64,000 nucleotides of DNA from Bradyrhizobium sp. AUGA SZCCT0176 (GTDB lineage: Bacteria > Pseudomonadota > Alphaproteobacteria > Rhizobiales > Xanthobacteraceae): positions 310,001 to 374,000 of the forward strand of contig NZ_JAFCMB010000001.1 of the NCBI RefSeq assembly GCF_018130145.1. Direction: 5' to 3'. The notes beneath the pieces are model-generated. The model was not told where the DNA came from, did no database searches, and saw nothing but the letters and a program-made list of their open reading frames with translations. Positions 26,592-35,185 of the stretch are shown here, piece by piece; position 1 is the stretch's first letter, and each line of letters opens with the position of its first letter. The translations under genes were made by a program, and so were the position numbers.

Positions 26592-27347
26592 CTACCTCGC
26601 CTTGCTTTTGGGACGGTCAGCTTCGGCCTTGGCCCTGATACGCATATTCGCGTCATCAATCTTCTCAACGTCAAAAGCACCCGTTTTCCGCACGAGGTCG
26701 CTGAGTTTGCGATGGCCGTAGGAGCGGACGTCGAAATCCGAGAACAGGTTCGAGAGCTGCGTGCCGACCTGCCCCAGCATGACCCAGCCGTCCTCGTCCT
26801 CGATCTGCGAGATCGCTTTGTTCAGCATTGGAATTGCAGCGCTCCGCGGCTGCAAGGAGGTCGCCCTGGAGGGTGTCTCCGCGTTGGAGGTCGGCGGCGC
26901 CGGCAAAAGATTCTCGGTGTAAATAAACCTGCGGCACGCCTGCCGGAAACTCTCCGGCGTCTTCTGGGCGCCGAAGCCGTAAACGTCGGCACCTTGCTCG
27001 CGCATGCGGGAGGCAAGGCGCGTAAAGTCGCTGTCTGACGACACCAGGCAAAAGCCGTCGAACCGTCCGCTGTGCAAGAGGTCCATGGCGTCGATGACCA
27101 GCGCGATATCAGACGCGTTCTTGCCCTTGGTGTAGGCAAACTGCTGGTACGGATCGATGGCGTGCTTTTGCAGGATCTCGGACCATGATTTGAGGTGCGG
27201 CCCGGAAAAATCACCGTAAATGCGGCGCACGCTGGCCTCGCCGAATTTCGCGACTTCCTCGAACAAGCCGCCGGCAATCAGCGGCGAGGTGTTGTCGGCA
27301 TCGATCAGCACGGCAAAACGAGGCAATCGCTGCTGTTCGGCTTTCAT
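26592..27347 (-). CDS. NYN-domain (LabA-like) protein with C-terminal OST-HTH/LOTUS domain
   Basis: 251 residues. The N-terminal NYN/PIN-like nuclease domain has the acidic residues of the family: FAVLIDADN, then SDIALVIDAMDL and CLVSSDSDFTRLA. After a linker, residues about 175-240 (MLNKAISQIEDEDGWVMLGQ onward) form an OST-HTH/LOTUS-like RNA-binding domain. Such proteins are putative RNases or RNA binders. Start ATG 27347 has AAGGGGGG about 7 nt upstream and is preferred to 27377. It is divergent from an RNase D-like exonuclease gene. Confidence 0.88.
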   Translation of the reverse strand: MKAEQQRLPRFAVLIDADNTSPLIAGGLFEEVAKFGEASVRRIYGDFSGPHLKSWSEILQKHAIDPYQQFAYTKGKNASDIALVIDAMDLLHSGRFDGFCLVSSDSDFTRLASRMREQGADVYGFGAQKTPESFRQACRRFIYTENLLPAPPTSNAETPSRATSLQPRSAAIPMLNKAISQIEDEDGWVMLGQVGTQLSNLFSDFDVRSYGHRKLSDLVRKTGAFDVEKIDDANMRIRAKAEADRPKSKAR

Positions 27348-27512
27348 CGGTGCACCCCCTTTGTGGTCGCTGTCCATATTGACGCAACTCCGCCGATTCT
27401 GGAAAAGGCCCCATAAAGTACGCGATTTGGCGAGCCGGACCCTCGTTTGGCGGCGATTTCGACGTTATCTTAGGACTTTAGGCTCTGCCGATTCGAAGAG
27501 GTTCCCAACGCC

Positions 27513-28127
27513 ATGACCATCCGCCTGCATCGCGGCGATCTGCCGGATCTTTCCCGCTACACGGATTCGGTTGCGATCGACACTGAGACCATGGGGCTCA
27601 ATCCGCATCGCGACCGGCTCTGCGTGGTGCAGATGTCGAATGGCGACGGCACCGCCGACGTGATCCAGATTCCGAAAGACCACAGCGATGCGCCGAACCT
27701 GAAGGCGCTGCTCGCCAATCCCAAGATCACCAAGATCTTCCACTTTGCCCGCTTCGATCTCGCTGCCCTCTACAACGCCTTCGGCGTGATGCCGCAGCCG
27801 GTCTACTGCACCAAGATCGCCTCGCGACTGAGCCGCACCTACACCGACCGGCATGGCCTGAAGGATCTGGTGCGCGAGGTGCTCAATATCGACCTGTCGA
27901 AACAGCAGCAGTCCAGCGACTGGGGCTCGGCCAGCCTCAGCGAGGCGCAGCTCGCCTATGCGGCCTCCGATGTGCTGCATCTGCATGGACTGCGTGAACG
28001 GCTCAACGCCATGCTGGCGCGCGAGGGGCGCACCGAACTGGCGCAGGCCTGTTTCGATTTCCTGCCGACCCGAGCCAGGCTCGACCTCGGCGGCTGGGAG
28101 GCCGAGGATATTTTTGCGCATTCCTGA
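27513..28127 (+). CDS. RNase D-like 3'-5' exonuclease (short form)
   Basis: 204 residues holding only the DEDDy exonuclease domain. VAIDTETMGL has the DE pair, FHFARFDLAAL the second Asp and QLAYAASDVLHLH the Tyr/Asp motif. It lacks the HRDC domains of full RNase D (about 370 residues), a common single-domain form in alphaproteobacteria that trims tRNA or other structured RNA. It is 141 nt upstream of lptC. Confidence 0.9.
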   Translation: MTIRLHRGDLPDLSRYTDSVAIDTETMGLNPHRDRLCVVQMSNGDGTADVIQIPKDHSDAPNLKALLANPKITKIFHFARFDLAALYNAFGVMPQPVYCTKIASRLSRTYTDRHGLKDLVREVLNIDLSKQQQSSDWGSASLSEAQLAYAASDVLHLHGLRERLNAMLAREGRTELAQACFDFLPTRARLDLGGWEAEDIFAHS

Positions 28128-28268
28128 ACCGGGGCGATTTGAAGCAGTCCCCAGGGCGCTTGGGGGGTGTTTACGCCCCGTTTCGGTCACACTGGTAAAG
28201 CGTGGTCCGGGCTGCATCGTGAGGCAATCCCGGCTACAATGGCGGGCTAACCTCGCTCTGGAGCAGCG

Positions 28269-29012
28269 GTGAACTCGTCACAGAACCCAGCCTACGTCGC
28301 CGGAATGGAGGCGCGCTTTGCCAGCGCGGCGCGCCACAGCCGGATGGTACGGATGCTGCGGATCGCGGTGCCGTCGGCGGTGGTGCTGGCGATGGCGAGC
28401 ATCGTCGCCGTGTCGGTTTTCAATCCGTTCCGGATGCTGTTGCCGAAGCTCCCGGTCGACATCGGCAATCTGGTGGTTTCCGGTACCAAGATCACGATGG
28501 AATCGCCGCATCTCGCCGGCTTTTCGACCGACCAGCGGCCGTACGAAGTCTGGGCCAAGGCCGCGATCCAGGATCTGACCGATCCCGACCATATGGAACT
28601 CAAGGCGCCGCGCGCCAAGGTGATGCTGGAAGACAAGAGCACGGTGACGATGGACGCCCGCACCGGCTATTACGACAGCAAGCAGCAATTGCTCGATCTG
28701 CGTAAGGATATCTTCCTGCAATCCTCCACCGGCTATGAAGCCCGCATGTCGCAGGCCTATATCGACATCAACAAGGGCACGGTAACCTCGGATGAACATG
28801 TCGATGTCAAACTGCTGAACGGAACGCTGGTCGCGGACAGGCTCAGAATCCTCAACAGCGGCGAGGTGGTGCGGTTCGAAGGCAATGTCGTGATGAATTT
28901 GGACAAACTGGGTGATGACGTTGCGCCCGCTCAGCCTGTGCCGGCGCCCGAACCCGTTGCTCCAGCGCCGAAGACGCGATCCGTCTCCGGCAAATCTTCC
29001 AGCACGAAGTGA
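28269..29012 (+). CDS. lptC: LPS export periplasmic bridge component LptC
   Basis: 247 residues, GTG start. One N-terminal membrane anchor (MLRIAVPSAVVLAMASIVAV) and a periplasmic beta-jellyroll (YEVWAKAAIQDL, ARTGYYDSKQQLLDL). It links the LptBFG ATPase to LptA. The C-terminus has a Pro/Ala-rich tail (PVPAPEPVAPAPK). It overlaps the next gene's region by GTGA if LptA begins at 29009. Confidence 0.93.
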   Translation: MNSSQNPAYVAGMEARFASAARHSRMVRMLRIAVPSAVVLAMASIVAVSVFNPFRMLLPKLPVDIGNLVVSGTKITMESPHLAGFSTDQRPYEVWAKAAIQDLTDPDHMELKAPRAKVMLEDKSTVTMDARTGYYDSKQQLLDLRKDIFLQSSTGYEARMSQAYIDINKGTVTSDEHVDVKLLNGTLVADRLRILNSGEVVRFEGNVVMNLDKLGDDVAPAQPVPAPEPVAPAPKTRSVSGKSSSTK

Positions 29013-29017
29013 TTTTC

Positions 29018-29695
29018 ATGAAGCTGTTTTTCCCGCGCAGTCTGGCCACGGCGGCGTTCGCGCTCGCGCTGATCGGCCCCGGTGCGGCTTTGGCGCAAGG
29101 AGCGGTGTCGGGTGTGCCCAATGCGATGCAGGGCTTCTCGCAGAATCGCGATCAGCCGATTCAAATCGAGGCGGCGTCGCTGGAGATGCGCGACAAGCAA
29201 AAGGAAGCGACCTTCTCCGGCAACGTGAAGGTCGTGCAGGGCGACACCACCATGACCTCGAAGACTCTGGTGGTGTTTTACGATTCGGGTCCGGCCGCGC
29301 CGGCGCCTGCTGCCGCCAAGGGATCGAAATCCGCCCCGATGCAGGCGGCAGCCCCGGGGCCCGGCGGCAGCTCCTCGATCCGCCGGCTGGAAGCCAAGGG
29401 CAAAGTCGTCGTCACGCAGAAAGATCAGGTGGTGACCGGCGAGACCGCTATCTTCGACACCAGGGCCAACCTCATCACCATGACGGGCGGCGTGGTGCTC
29501 ACCCAATGCAAAAACGTGCTCCAGGGCGACCGCCTGAAGGTGGACATGACCACCGGCGTGTCGCGGGTCGAATCCGACAGCGGCCAGGTGCGGGGCCTGT
29601 TCGACCAGGGGTCCCAAGGCTGCGGATCGGCGCCGGCGCCGGCACCGGGCGGCGCGAAGCCGGGCCTGCCTATGCTGCTTCCTGGGAAAAAATAA
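29018..29695 (+). CDS. lptA: LPS transport periplasmic protein LptA
   Basis: 225 residues: signal peptide (PRSLATAAFALALIGPGAALA), then an OstA-like beta-jellyroll (PIQIEAASLEMRDKQKEATF, GNVKVVQGDTTMTSK). A GTG at 29009 overlapping the lptC stop is an alternative start. A 45-residue Ala/Pro/Lys insertion (PAAPAPAAAKGSKS) interrupts the fold, as in other Bradyrhizobiaceae LptA proteins. It shuttles lipopolysaccharide across the periplasm. Confidence 0.92.
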   Translation: MKLFFPRSLATAAFALALIGPGAALAQGAVSGVPNAMQGFSQNRDQPIQIEAASLEMRDKQKEATFSGNVKVVQGDTTMTSKTLVVFYDSGPAAPAPAAAKGSKSAPMQAAAPGPGGSSSIRRLEAKGKVVVTQKDQVVTGETAIFDTRANLITMTGGVVLTQCKNVLQGDRLKVDMTTGVSRVESDSGQVRGLFDQGSQGCGSAPAPAPGGAKPGLPMLLPGKK

Positions 29696-29880
29696 GACAA
29701 ATCAAAGTCTTAGTTATTATGTTGGGCTCGCACGGTTGAAGCCGGGGTTCCGAGGCTGTATCTACTGGGCGGGCGCGGCAAGGTGTTCCACTGGGCACGG
29801 AACATTCATTCATGCTTTGCAGGCGGATCGATTCGCCGGCGGGTGGCGCGGGATCACCGTGAAAGGCTAAGCGAAGCGGG

Positions 29881-30912
29881 ATGGTGGATTTACTCGGCAT
29901 GTTCCGTCGACGCTCCGCAAAACGCGGGCCGGCAGGATTTGCGCGTTCGCGCGAGGACATCACCGCGCTCGGCGATTCCTTTGGCGACATGCTGACGAAC
30001 CCGGTGCGCGATGCGCCGCCGATGGCGCGTGCCGTCCCGCTGACCGGGTTGGAATTGCCCCAGCCGCCGGAGCATGCGGTGGAGCCGCCGTACGAGGAAC
30101 CGCGCCCGCGCGCGCAGGCCCCCAGGACCCAAGCCCCCAAGAACCAATCCAGGACCAATGGCGCAGCTGCGCCCCGCCTGATCCAGCGGCCGGGCTACCT
30201 GGCCGTGCATAGCGTGGAAAAAAGCTTTGGCACCCGCAAGGTCGTGCGCGGCGTCAGCATCTATGTTCGCCGCGGTGAGGCGGTGGGTTTGCTGGGGCCG
30301 AACGGCGCCGGCAAGACCACGGTGTTCTACATGATCACCGGGCTGATCAAGGCCGACCGCGGCGCCATCGAACTCGACGGCCATGACGTCACGAAGCTGC
30401 CGATGTATCAGCGCGCGCGGCTCGGCATCGGCTATCTGCCGCAGGAAGCGTCAATCTTCCGCGGCCTCACGGTGGAACAGAATATTCGCGCGGTGCTCGA
30501 GGTGGTCGAACCCTCGAGGAAGAAGCGCGAGGCCGAACTCGATTCGCTGCTCGATGAATTCAACATCGCGCGCTTGCGTAAATCGCCGTCGATCGCACTG
30601 TCCGGCGGTGAGCGTCGCCGCGTCGAGATCGCGCGCGCGCTGGCGACGCGTCCGAACTACATGCTGCTCGACGAGCCGTTCGCCGGCATCGATCCGATCG
30701 CCGTCGGCGACATTCAGGATCTGGTGCGCCACCTCACCAATCGCGGCATCGGCGTCTTGATCACCGACCACAATGTGCGTGAAACGCTCGGCCTGACCGA
30801 CCGCGCCTACATCGTCTATGCCGGGGAAATCTTGACTGAAGGCAGTCCGGACGACATCGTCAACGATCCGGATGTACGCCGTCTTTACCTTGGCGAGGAA
30901 TTCCGCCTCTAG
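29881..30912 (+). CDS. lptB: LPS export ATPase LptB with N-terminal extension
   Basis: 343 residues, about 100 longer than typical LptB. Residues 1-105 are a low-complexity region (FRRRSAKRGPAGFARSREDI, then Pro/Ala-rich to RPGYLAVH); the ATPase begins near 106. Walker A GPNGAGKTT at 139-147, signature LSGGERRRVEIARAL, Walker B YMLLDEPFAGID and switch ITDHNVRE are complete. It powers LPS extraction with LptFG. No shorter ATG/GTG start with a good ribosome binding site was seen before the core, so the extension is probably real. Confidence 0.95.
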   Translation: MVDLLGMFRRRSAKRGPAGFARSREDITALGDSFGDMLTNPVRDAPPMARAVPLTGLELPQPPEHAVEPPYEEPRPRAQAPRTQAPKNQSRTNGAAAPRLIQRPGYLAVHSVEKSFGTRKVVRGVSIYVRRGEAVGLLGPNGAGKTTVFYMITGLIKADRGAIELDGHDVTKLPMYQRARLGIGYLPQEASIFRGLTVEQNIRAVLEVVEPSRKKREAELDSLLDEFNIARLRKSPSIALSGGERRRVEIARALATRPNYMLLDEPFAGIDPIAVGDIQDLVRHLTNRGIGVLITDHNVRETLGLTDRAYIVYAGEILTEGSPDDIVNDPDVRRLYLGEEFRL

Positions 30913-31005
30913 CCCATTTTTAGCGTACGTCAAGCCGTGTACATCGGCTTTGGACTAGGATAAGCAAGAATCGGACCAACTTTCAGTGGATCGGTTCTCG
31001 CCTCC

Positions 31006-32676
31006 ATGGCTTTGACGCAGAGACTAGAGTTCCGCCAGTCGCAGTCGCTGGTCATGACGCCGCAGCTGATGCAGGCGATCAAGCTGCTGCAACTGTCGAA
31101 CCTCGACCTCTCGGCCTTCGTCGAGGAGGAGCTGGAACGTAATCCGCTGCTCGAACGGGCCAGCGACGGTCCCGAAGCACCGGTCAGGGGCGAGCCGGTC
31201 CCGGAACAGGCTGAATTCTCCAATTCCGGTGATTCCCAGAGCTATGGCGACGAGGGCGGTGCCGAGCCGGGCGAGATGGCCGGTTCTACCGGCGACAATT
31301 TTGAGCCCGGCCAGTTCGAGGCCGGCCAGGAAGATTGGCTGAACCGCGATCTCGGCAGTCGCACAGAAATTGAGCAGACGCTGGATACCCCGCTCGACAA
31401 CGTCTTCTCCGAGGAGCCCGCAGAAGCGGCCGCCCGGGCGGCGCAGGATGCCGCGCCCACCGCCTATACCGAATGGGGCGGCGGCGCGTCGAATGACGAC
31501 GACTACAATCTGGAAGCCTTTGTCGCCGCCGAAATCACCCTCGGCAGCCATCTCGCCGAACAACTGGCGGTGGCCTTCCCCGGGCCGGTGCAGCGCATGA
31601 TCGGACAATATCTGATCGATCTGGTCGACGATGCCGGTTATCTGCCGCAGGACCTCGGGCAGGCCGCCGAACGGCTCGGCGCCGCGCAAGCCGATGTCGA
31701 TGCGGTTCTTGCGGTGCTGCAGAAATTCGACCCGCCCGGCGTTTGCGCGCGCAATTTGAGCGAATGCCTCGCGATCCAGCTGCGCGAACTCAATCGCTAC
31801 GATCCCGCGATGCAGGCGCTGGTCGAACATCTGGATTTCCTGGCCAAGCGCGACATCGCGTCTTTGCGCAAATTGTGCGGTGTCGACGACGAGGACATCA
31901 CCGACATGATCGGCGAGATCCGCCGGCTCGATCCCAAGCCCGGCCTGAAGTTCGGCTCGGCGCGCACCCAGACCATGGTGCCGGATGTCTACGTACGGCC
32001 GGGCCCGGACGGCGGCTGGCATGTTGAACTCAACAGCGACACGTTGCCGCGTGTGCTGGTCAATCAGGTCTATTACACCGAGCTGTCGAAGACGATCCGC
32101 AAGGACGGCGACAAATCCTACTTCACCGACTGCCTGCAGAACGCGACGTGGCTGGTCCGTGCGCTCGATCAGCGCGCCCGCACCATTCTGAAGGTCGCGA
32201 CCGAAATCGTGCGCCAGCAGGACGGCTTCTTCACCCATGGCGTGGCGCATCTTCGCCCGCTGAACCTCAAGGCGGTGGCGGACGCGATCCAGATGCATGA
32301 ATCGACGGTGTCACGGGTTACCGCCAACAAATACATGGCGACCAATCGCGGCAGCTTTGAACTAAAGTATTTCTTCACCGCCTCGATCGCCTCGGCCGAC
32401 GGCGGCGAGGCCCATTCGGCCGAAGCGGTCCGCCACCACATCAAGCAATTGATCGACGCGGAAGCCCCGGCCGCGATCCTCTCCGACGATACGATCGTGG
32501 AACGATTGCGCGAGTCGGGCATTGATATTGCCCGCCGCACCGTCGCGAAGTACCGCGAAGCGATGCGAATTCCTTCCTCGGTGCAGCGCCGCCGTGACAA
32601 ACAAAGCATGCTCGGTAACGCACTTTCAGCCCCGGCCACTTCCTCCGACCGGTCCCGTGATACGGCGCCGGCCTGA
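31006..32676 (+). CDS. rpoN: RNA polymerase sigma-54 factor RpoN
   Basis: 556 residues. Region I is LTQRLEFRQSQSLVMTPQL near the N-terminus, an acidic Asp/Glu-rich stretch follows (about 50-110), and the C-terminal HTH and RpoN box ARRTVAKYRE are intact. It directs promoters of nitrogen fixation, nitrogen control and other enhancer-dependent genes. It lies between lptB and hpf, the classic arrangement with ptsN. Two rpoN copies occur in Bradyrhizobium; which this is cannot be told from the window. Confidence 0.97.
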   Translation: MALTQRLEFRQSQSLVMTPQLMQAIKLLQLSNLDLSAFVEEELERNPLLERASDGPEAPVRGEPVPEQAEFSNSGDSQSYGDEGGAEPGEMAGSTGDNFEPGQFEAGQEDWLNRDLGSRTEIEQTLDTPLDNVFSEEPAEAAARAAQDAAPTAYTEWGGGASNDDDYNLEAFVAAEITLGSHLAEQLAVAFPGPVQRMIGQYLIDLVDDAGYLPQDLGQAAERLGAAQADVDAVLAVLQKFDPPGVCARNLSECLAIQLRELNRYDPAMQALVEHLDFLAKRDIASLRKLCGVDDEDITDMIGEIRRLDPKPGLKFGSARTQTMVPDVYVRPGPDGGWHVELNSDTLPRVLVNQVYYTELSKTIRKDGDKSYFTDCLQNATWLVRALDQRARTILKVATEIVRQQDGFFTHGVAHLRPLNLKAVADAIQMHESTVSRVTANKYMATNRGSFELKYFFTASIASADGGEAHSAEAVRHHIKQLIDAEAPAAILSDDTIVERLRESGIDIARRTVAKYREAMRIPSSVQRRRDKQSMLGNALSAPATSSDRSRDTAPA

Positions 32677-32747
32677 TTGCGTTCGCGTCAAATCGCGATA
32701 GTGTCGGTTTCCCGACAGAGTGAACGAGGCATCAAGCGAGGCATCAA

Positions 32748-33347
32748 ATGACCCTTCGAATCTCCGGGAAAAGCATCAGCGTCGGCGAAGCGCTTCGTTC
32801 CCGCGTCAGCGAGCGCACCGATGAGGTTCTGCGAAAATATTTCGACGGCAATTATTCCGGCCACATCACGCTGAGCAAGGATGGCTTCGGCTTCCGTACC
32901 GATTGTTCGCTGCACCTCGATTCCGGCATTACGCTGGAAGCCGATTCGAACGCCACCGACGCCTATGCCAGCGCCGACCAGGCGCTGGTGATGATCGAGA
33001 AGCGCCTGCGCCGCTACAAGAGCCGGCTGAAGGACCGCTCGGCACGCAAGACCTACGCGGCATCCATGGCGATCGCGGAGTTGAACGGTGGGGGTCTCGA
33101 CGCGCCGAGCTATGTCATCGAGGCCCCGGAGGGCGACGACGAGGTCTCTGAATACAGCCCCGTGATCATTGCGGAGGCGACCAAGTCGCTGAAGCGGCTG
33201 TCGGTCAGCGAAGCTGTCATGGAGCTCGACCTGACCGGGGCCGCCTGCATCGTGTTTCAGCACGGCTCGAGCGGCCGGCTGAACATCATCTACCGGCGCA
33301 CGGACGGCAATGTCGGGTGGGTCGATCCCCCGGCGGTTACCCCCTGA
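32748..33347 (+). CDS. hpf: Ribosome hibernation promoting factor (long HPF)
   Basis: 199 residues: the N-terminal S30AE/HPF domain (LRISGKSISVGEALRSRVSE to about residue 110) and the C-terminal domain (VIIAEATKSLKRLSVSEAVM, IVFQHGSSGRLNIIYRRTDG) that dimerises 70S ribosomes into 100S in the long form. It is 71 nt after rpoN and before ptsN. Confidence 0.94.
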   Translation: MTLRISGKSISVGEALRSRVSERTDEVLRKYFDGNYSGHITLSKDGFGFRTDCSLHLDSGITLEADSNATDAYASADQALVMIEKRLRRYKSRLKDRSARKTYAASMAIAELNGGGLDAPSYVIEAPEGDDEVSEYSPVIIAEATKSLKRLSVSEAVMELDLTGAACIVFQHGSSGRLNIIYRRTDGNVGWVDPPAVTP

Positions 33348-33591
33348 CAAGCATGGCTGACAGCATTGACGCCCAAAGCGCCCCTCCCTATGGTCCGCCG
33401 CCCTTTAAGGATAGCGTGCGGGAACTCGCCCGTGGGAGTTGGCACCGGTCATGCGTTGGAGTAGAAGCCGACCAATCGGGACCCGGGCCTAAGCCCGCCT
33501 CCCACCTCAGCTTCTTGACGCCCAATTCTTGAAGCTGAAGTTCTCGAACCCATTTCGCACCCTGACGGCTTAATTCACCTCGGAACGCCCC

Positions 33592-34053
33592 ATGACGATT
33601 ACCGATCTGGTCGCACCCGAGGCGATACTCCCCGCGTTGAAAGTCATCAGCAAGAAGCAGGCGCTGCAGGAACTTGCGGCGCGGGCGGCGACCCTGACCG
33701 GGCAGAACGAGCGCGCGGTCTTCGAAGTGCTGCTGCAGCGCGAAAAACTGGGGACCACCGCCGTCGGCTACGGCGTAGCTATACCGCACGGCAAGCTGCC
33801 CAAGCTTGAAAAGCTGTTCGGGTTTTTCGCCCGGCTTGAACGCCCGATCGATTTCGAAGCGATGGATGGCCAGCCGGTCGACCTGGTATTCCTGCTGCTG
33901 GCACCGGAAGGCGCCGGCGCCGATCATTTGAAGGCGCTGGCGCGGATTGCCCGCCTGCTGCGCGATCAGGACGTCGCCAAGAAACTGCGCGCCTCGCGCG
34001 ACGCCCAGGCGATCTATTCGGTATTGGCGCTGCCGCCGGCTAGCGCGGCGTAA
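33592..34053 (+). CDS. ptsN: Nitrogen-PTS EIIA protein PtsN
   Basis: 153 residues. TTAVGYGVAIPHGKLPKLEK contains the phosphorylatable His (IPHGK) and VDLVFLLLAPEGAGADHLK is the next conserved block. It is the output domain of the nitrogen PTS and modulates K+ transport and other targets. A 245-bp gap separates it from hpf. A 10-bp inverted repeat (AATACGCGGG/CCCGCGTATT, 34100-34140) follows the stop. Confidence 0.94.
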   Translation: MTITDLVAPEAILPALKVISKKQALQELAARAATLTGQNERAVFEVLLQREKLGTTAVGYGVAIPHGKLPKLEKLFGFFARLERPIDFEAMDGQPVDLVFLLLAPEGAGADHLKALARIARLLRDQDVAKKLRASRDAQAIYSVLALPPASAA

Positions 34054-34099
34054 CATCCTCATTCTCGAACTGACGCTGGCGAATTGCGCCGGCCAAAAA

Positions 34100-34140
34100 A
34101 ATACGCGGGACGTCCCGATCCGAGGACATGCCCGCGTATT
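34100..34140. terminator. Stem-loop after ptsN
   Basis: AATACGCGGG and CCCGCGTATT form a perfect 10-bp stem around a 21-nt loop, 46 nt after the ptsN stop. There is an A-run on the 5' side and no T-run on the 3' side, so it is better suited to ending the minus-strand DUF1150 transcript. Confidence 0.5.
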
Positions 34141-34207
34141 GCGAACTCTCATCGCGGCCTACGCGACCGCCACCAAGTCTGCGCCAGCGACAGCAGCAAA
34201 CGCTGCA

Positions 34208-34278
34208 TCAGTGATACCGACAAGCGTCGGATCAGTTGACACCGGCAAGCCGGGTCAGTGACACCAGCAAGTGCTGGG
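34208..34278. repeat. Three tandem 24-bp hairpin-forming repeats
   Basis: Units 34208-34231, 34232-34254 and 34255-34278, each starting TCAGT and each containing a small stem: CCGAC/GTCGG, CCGGC/GCCGG and CCAGC/GCTGG around AAGC-type loops. The stems change in a compensating way between units. A partial fourth TCAGTG lies over the DUF1150 stop codon. Confidence 0.7.
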
Positions 34279-34545
34279 TCAGTGCACGCTGACGGCCTGC
34301 AATTCGTTGCTCCATGCATTGGCGACCGCCGCCTCGCGGCTGTCGGTCAGCATGATCGGGGTGCCGTCGGCGGCATGCAGCGCGAACAGTTTCAGTCCTG
34401 GCGCGATCTTTGGCGCCTGCGGAAACAGTCCGGGCACGTCCTCGGAACGGACTTGCTTTACGTAGGCGATATGGCCCTCGCCAAGATGGGCCAGCGCCTC
34501 AACAGAAACCTTTTCAGCTTCGAACGTCACACTCACATCACTCAT
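34279..34545 (-). CDS. DUF1150 family protein
   Basis: An 88-residue protein of the alphaproteobacterial DUF1150 family (EALAHLGEGHIAYVKQVRS and LFALHAADGTPIMLTDSREA). It lies 50 nt downstream of an hsp20 gene, so it probably belongs to the same heat-inducible transcript; this hsp20-DUF1150 pairing recurs in Rhizobiales. The biochemical role is unknown. GAGTCGAGACC precedes the ATG. Confidence 0.88.
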   Translation of the reverse strand: MSDVSVTFEAEKVSVEALAHLGEGHIAYVKQVRSEDVPGLFPQAPKIAPGLKLFALHAADGTPIMLTDSREAAVANAWSNELQAVSVH

Positions 34546-34595
34546 GGTCTCGACTCCTCTATGAGACTAAGCGGTCGAGTCCGCTCCTCGTTCCA

Positions 34596-35021
34596 TTATT
34601 CGTGTTCATTGATAGCAATTGTCTTAACGACCCTTTCAGGTTCCGGCCTGGCAAGGTCGATCGACAACAGCCCGTTCTTCAGATCCGCGCCCAGCACCTG
34701 CATCCCCTCCGCCAGCACGAAGGTGCGCTGGAAGTGGCGCGCGGCGATGCCGCGATGGATGTATTGCCGGGCCTTGTCGTCCTGCTGACGGCCCCGGATC
34801 ACCAGCTGGTTTTCCTCAATGGTCACATCGAGTTGGTCACGGGTAAACCCGGCGACCGCCAGCGTGATGCGCAAGCGTTCGGGTTGCCCAATGCTGCGGT
34901 CGCAGCGCTCGATGTTGTAGGGAGGATAGCCGTCGGCGCCTTTGACGACGCGATCGAGCGCACGCTCAATTTCGTCGAACCCAAGCAGGAACGGACTGGA
35001 TAACGATGGAACACGAGACAT
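34596..35021 (-). CDS. Small heat-shock protein, Hsp20/IbpA type
   Basis: 141 residues with an alpha-crystallin domain (about 35-125): YNIERCDRSIGQPERLRITL, LVIRGRQ and a C-terminal IxI-less tail. It opens MSRVPSLSSPFLLGFDEIER, typical of IbpA-type rhizobial small heat-shock proteins that hold unfolded proteins. ATG 35021 follows GAGAGGAC, a ribosome binding site masked in an RNA hairpin. An upstream in-frame GTG/ATG region is excluded because it lies in the leader. Confidence 0.93.
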   Translation of the reverse strand: MSRVPSLSSPFLLGFDEIERALDRVVKGADGYPPYNIERCDRSIGQPERLRITLAVAGFTRDQLDVTIEENQLVIRGRQQDDKARQYIHRGIAARHFQRTFVLAEGMQVLGADLKNGLLSIDLARPEPERVVKTIAINEHE

Positions 35022-35100
35022 TACAAAGTCCTCTCGAAGCGACTTTGAGGGGCCCTTGCGGCACCCCATGCGACCGGCCGGCGGGTTTGCTGACCGGTCA
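35022..35100 (-). ncRNA. ROSE-like RNA thermometer in the hsp20 leader
   Basis: The leader's last hairpin (35025-35046) pairs AAAGUC with GACUUU, and within it UCGCU (35042-35038) can pair with the Shine-Dalgarno AGGA (35032-35029), leaving one unpaired G. UYGCU against AGGA with a bulged G is the core of the ROSE thermometer described in Bradyrhizobium. AGGA is 7 nt before the ATG. The upstream part (to about 35100) is GC-rich and hairpin-prone. Heat melting would free the ribosome binding site. Confidence 0.78.
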
Positions 35101-35107
35101 AACAGCA

Positions 35108-35136
35108 ATATGGGGGTGATTTGGGGAGGGTTCAAG
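35108..35136 (-). promoter_or_regulatory. RpoH (sigma-32)-type promoter of hsp20
   Basis: On the minus strand CTTGAA (35136-35131) and CCCCATAT (35115-35108) are separated by 15 bp. This matches the sigma-32 consensus CTTGAA / CCCCATNT with allowed spacing. Transcription would begin near 35100, giving a leader of about 80 nt that carries the thermometer. Confidence 0.82.
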
Positions 35137-35185
35137 CCGCTCCAGGCGCAGCGTAAATCGGCCGCGCCGCCCCGGAGTGACAGGG

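Noticed and set aside
26412..27038. A 208-codon plus-strand frame opposite the NYN-domain gene and the parE remnant
   Set aside because: The NYN frame on the other strand has clear family motifs; this one is its shadow.
33353..33532. A 59-codon plus-strand frame between hpf and ptsN (starts MADSIDAQSAPPYG)
   Set aside because: No convincing ribosome binding site, no recognised family and biased composition; it may be leader sequence of ptsN.
34130..34278. A minus-strand frame continuing past the DUF1150 stop (…LVGITDAAFAAVAGADLVAVA)
   Set aside because: In-frame stops lie between, and it coincides with the tandem hairpin repeats; probably repeat-derived.
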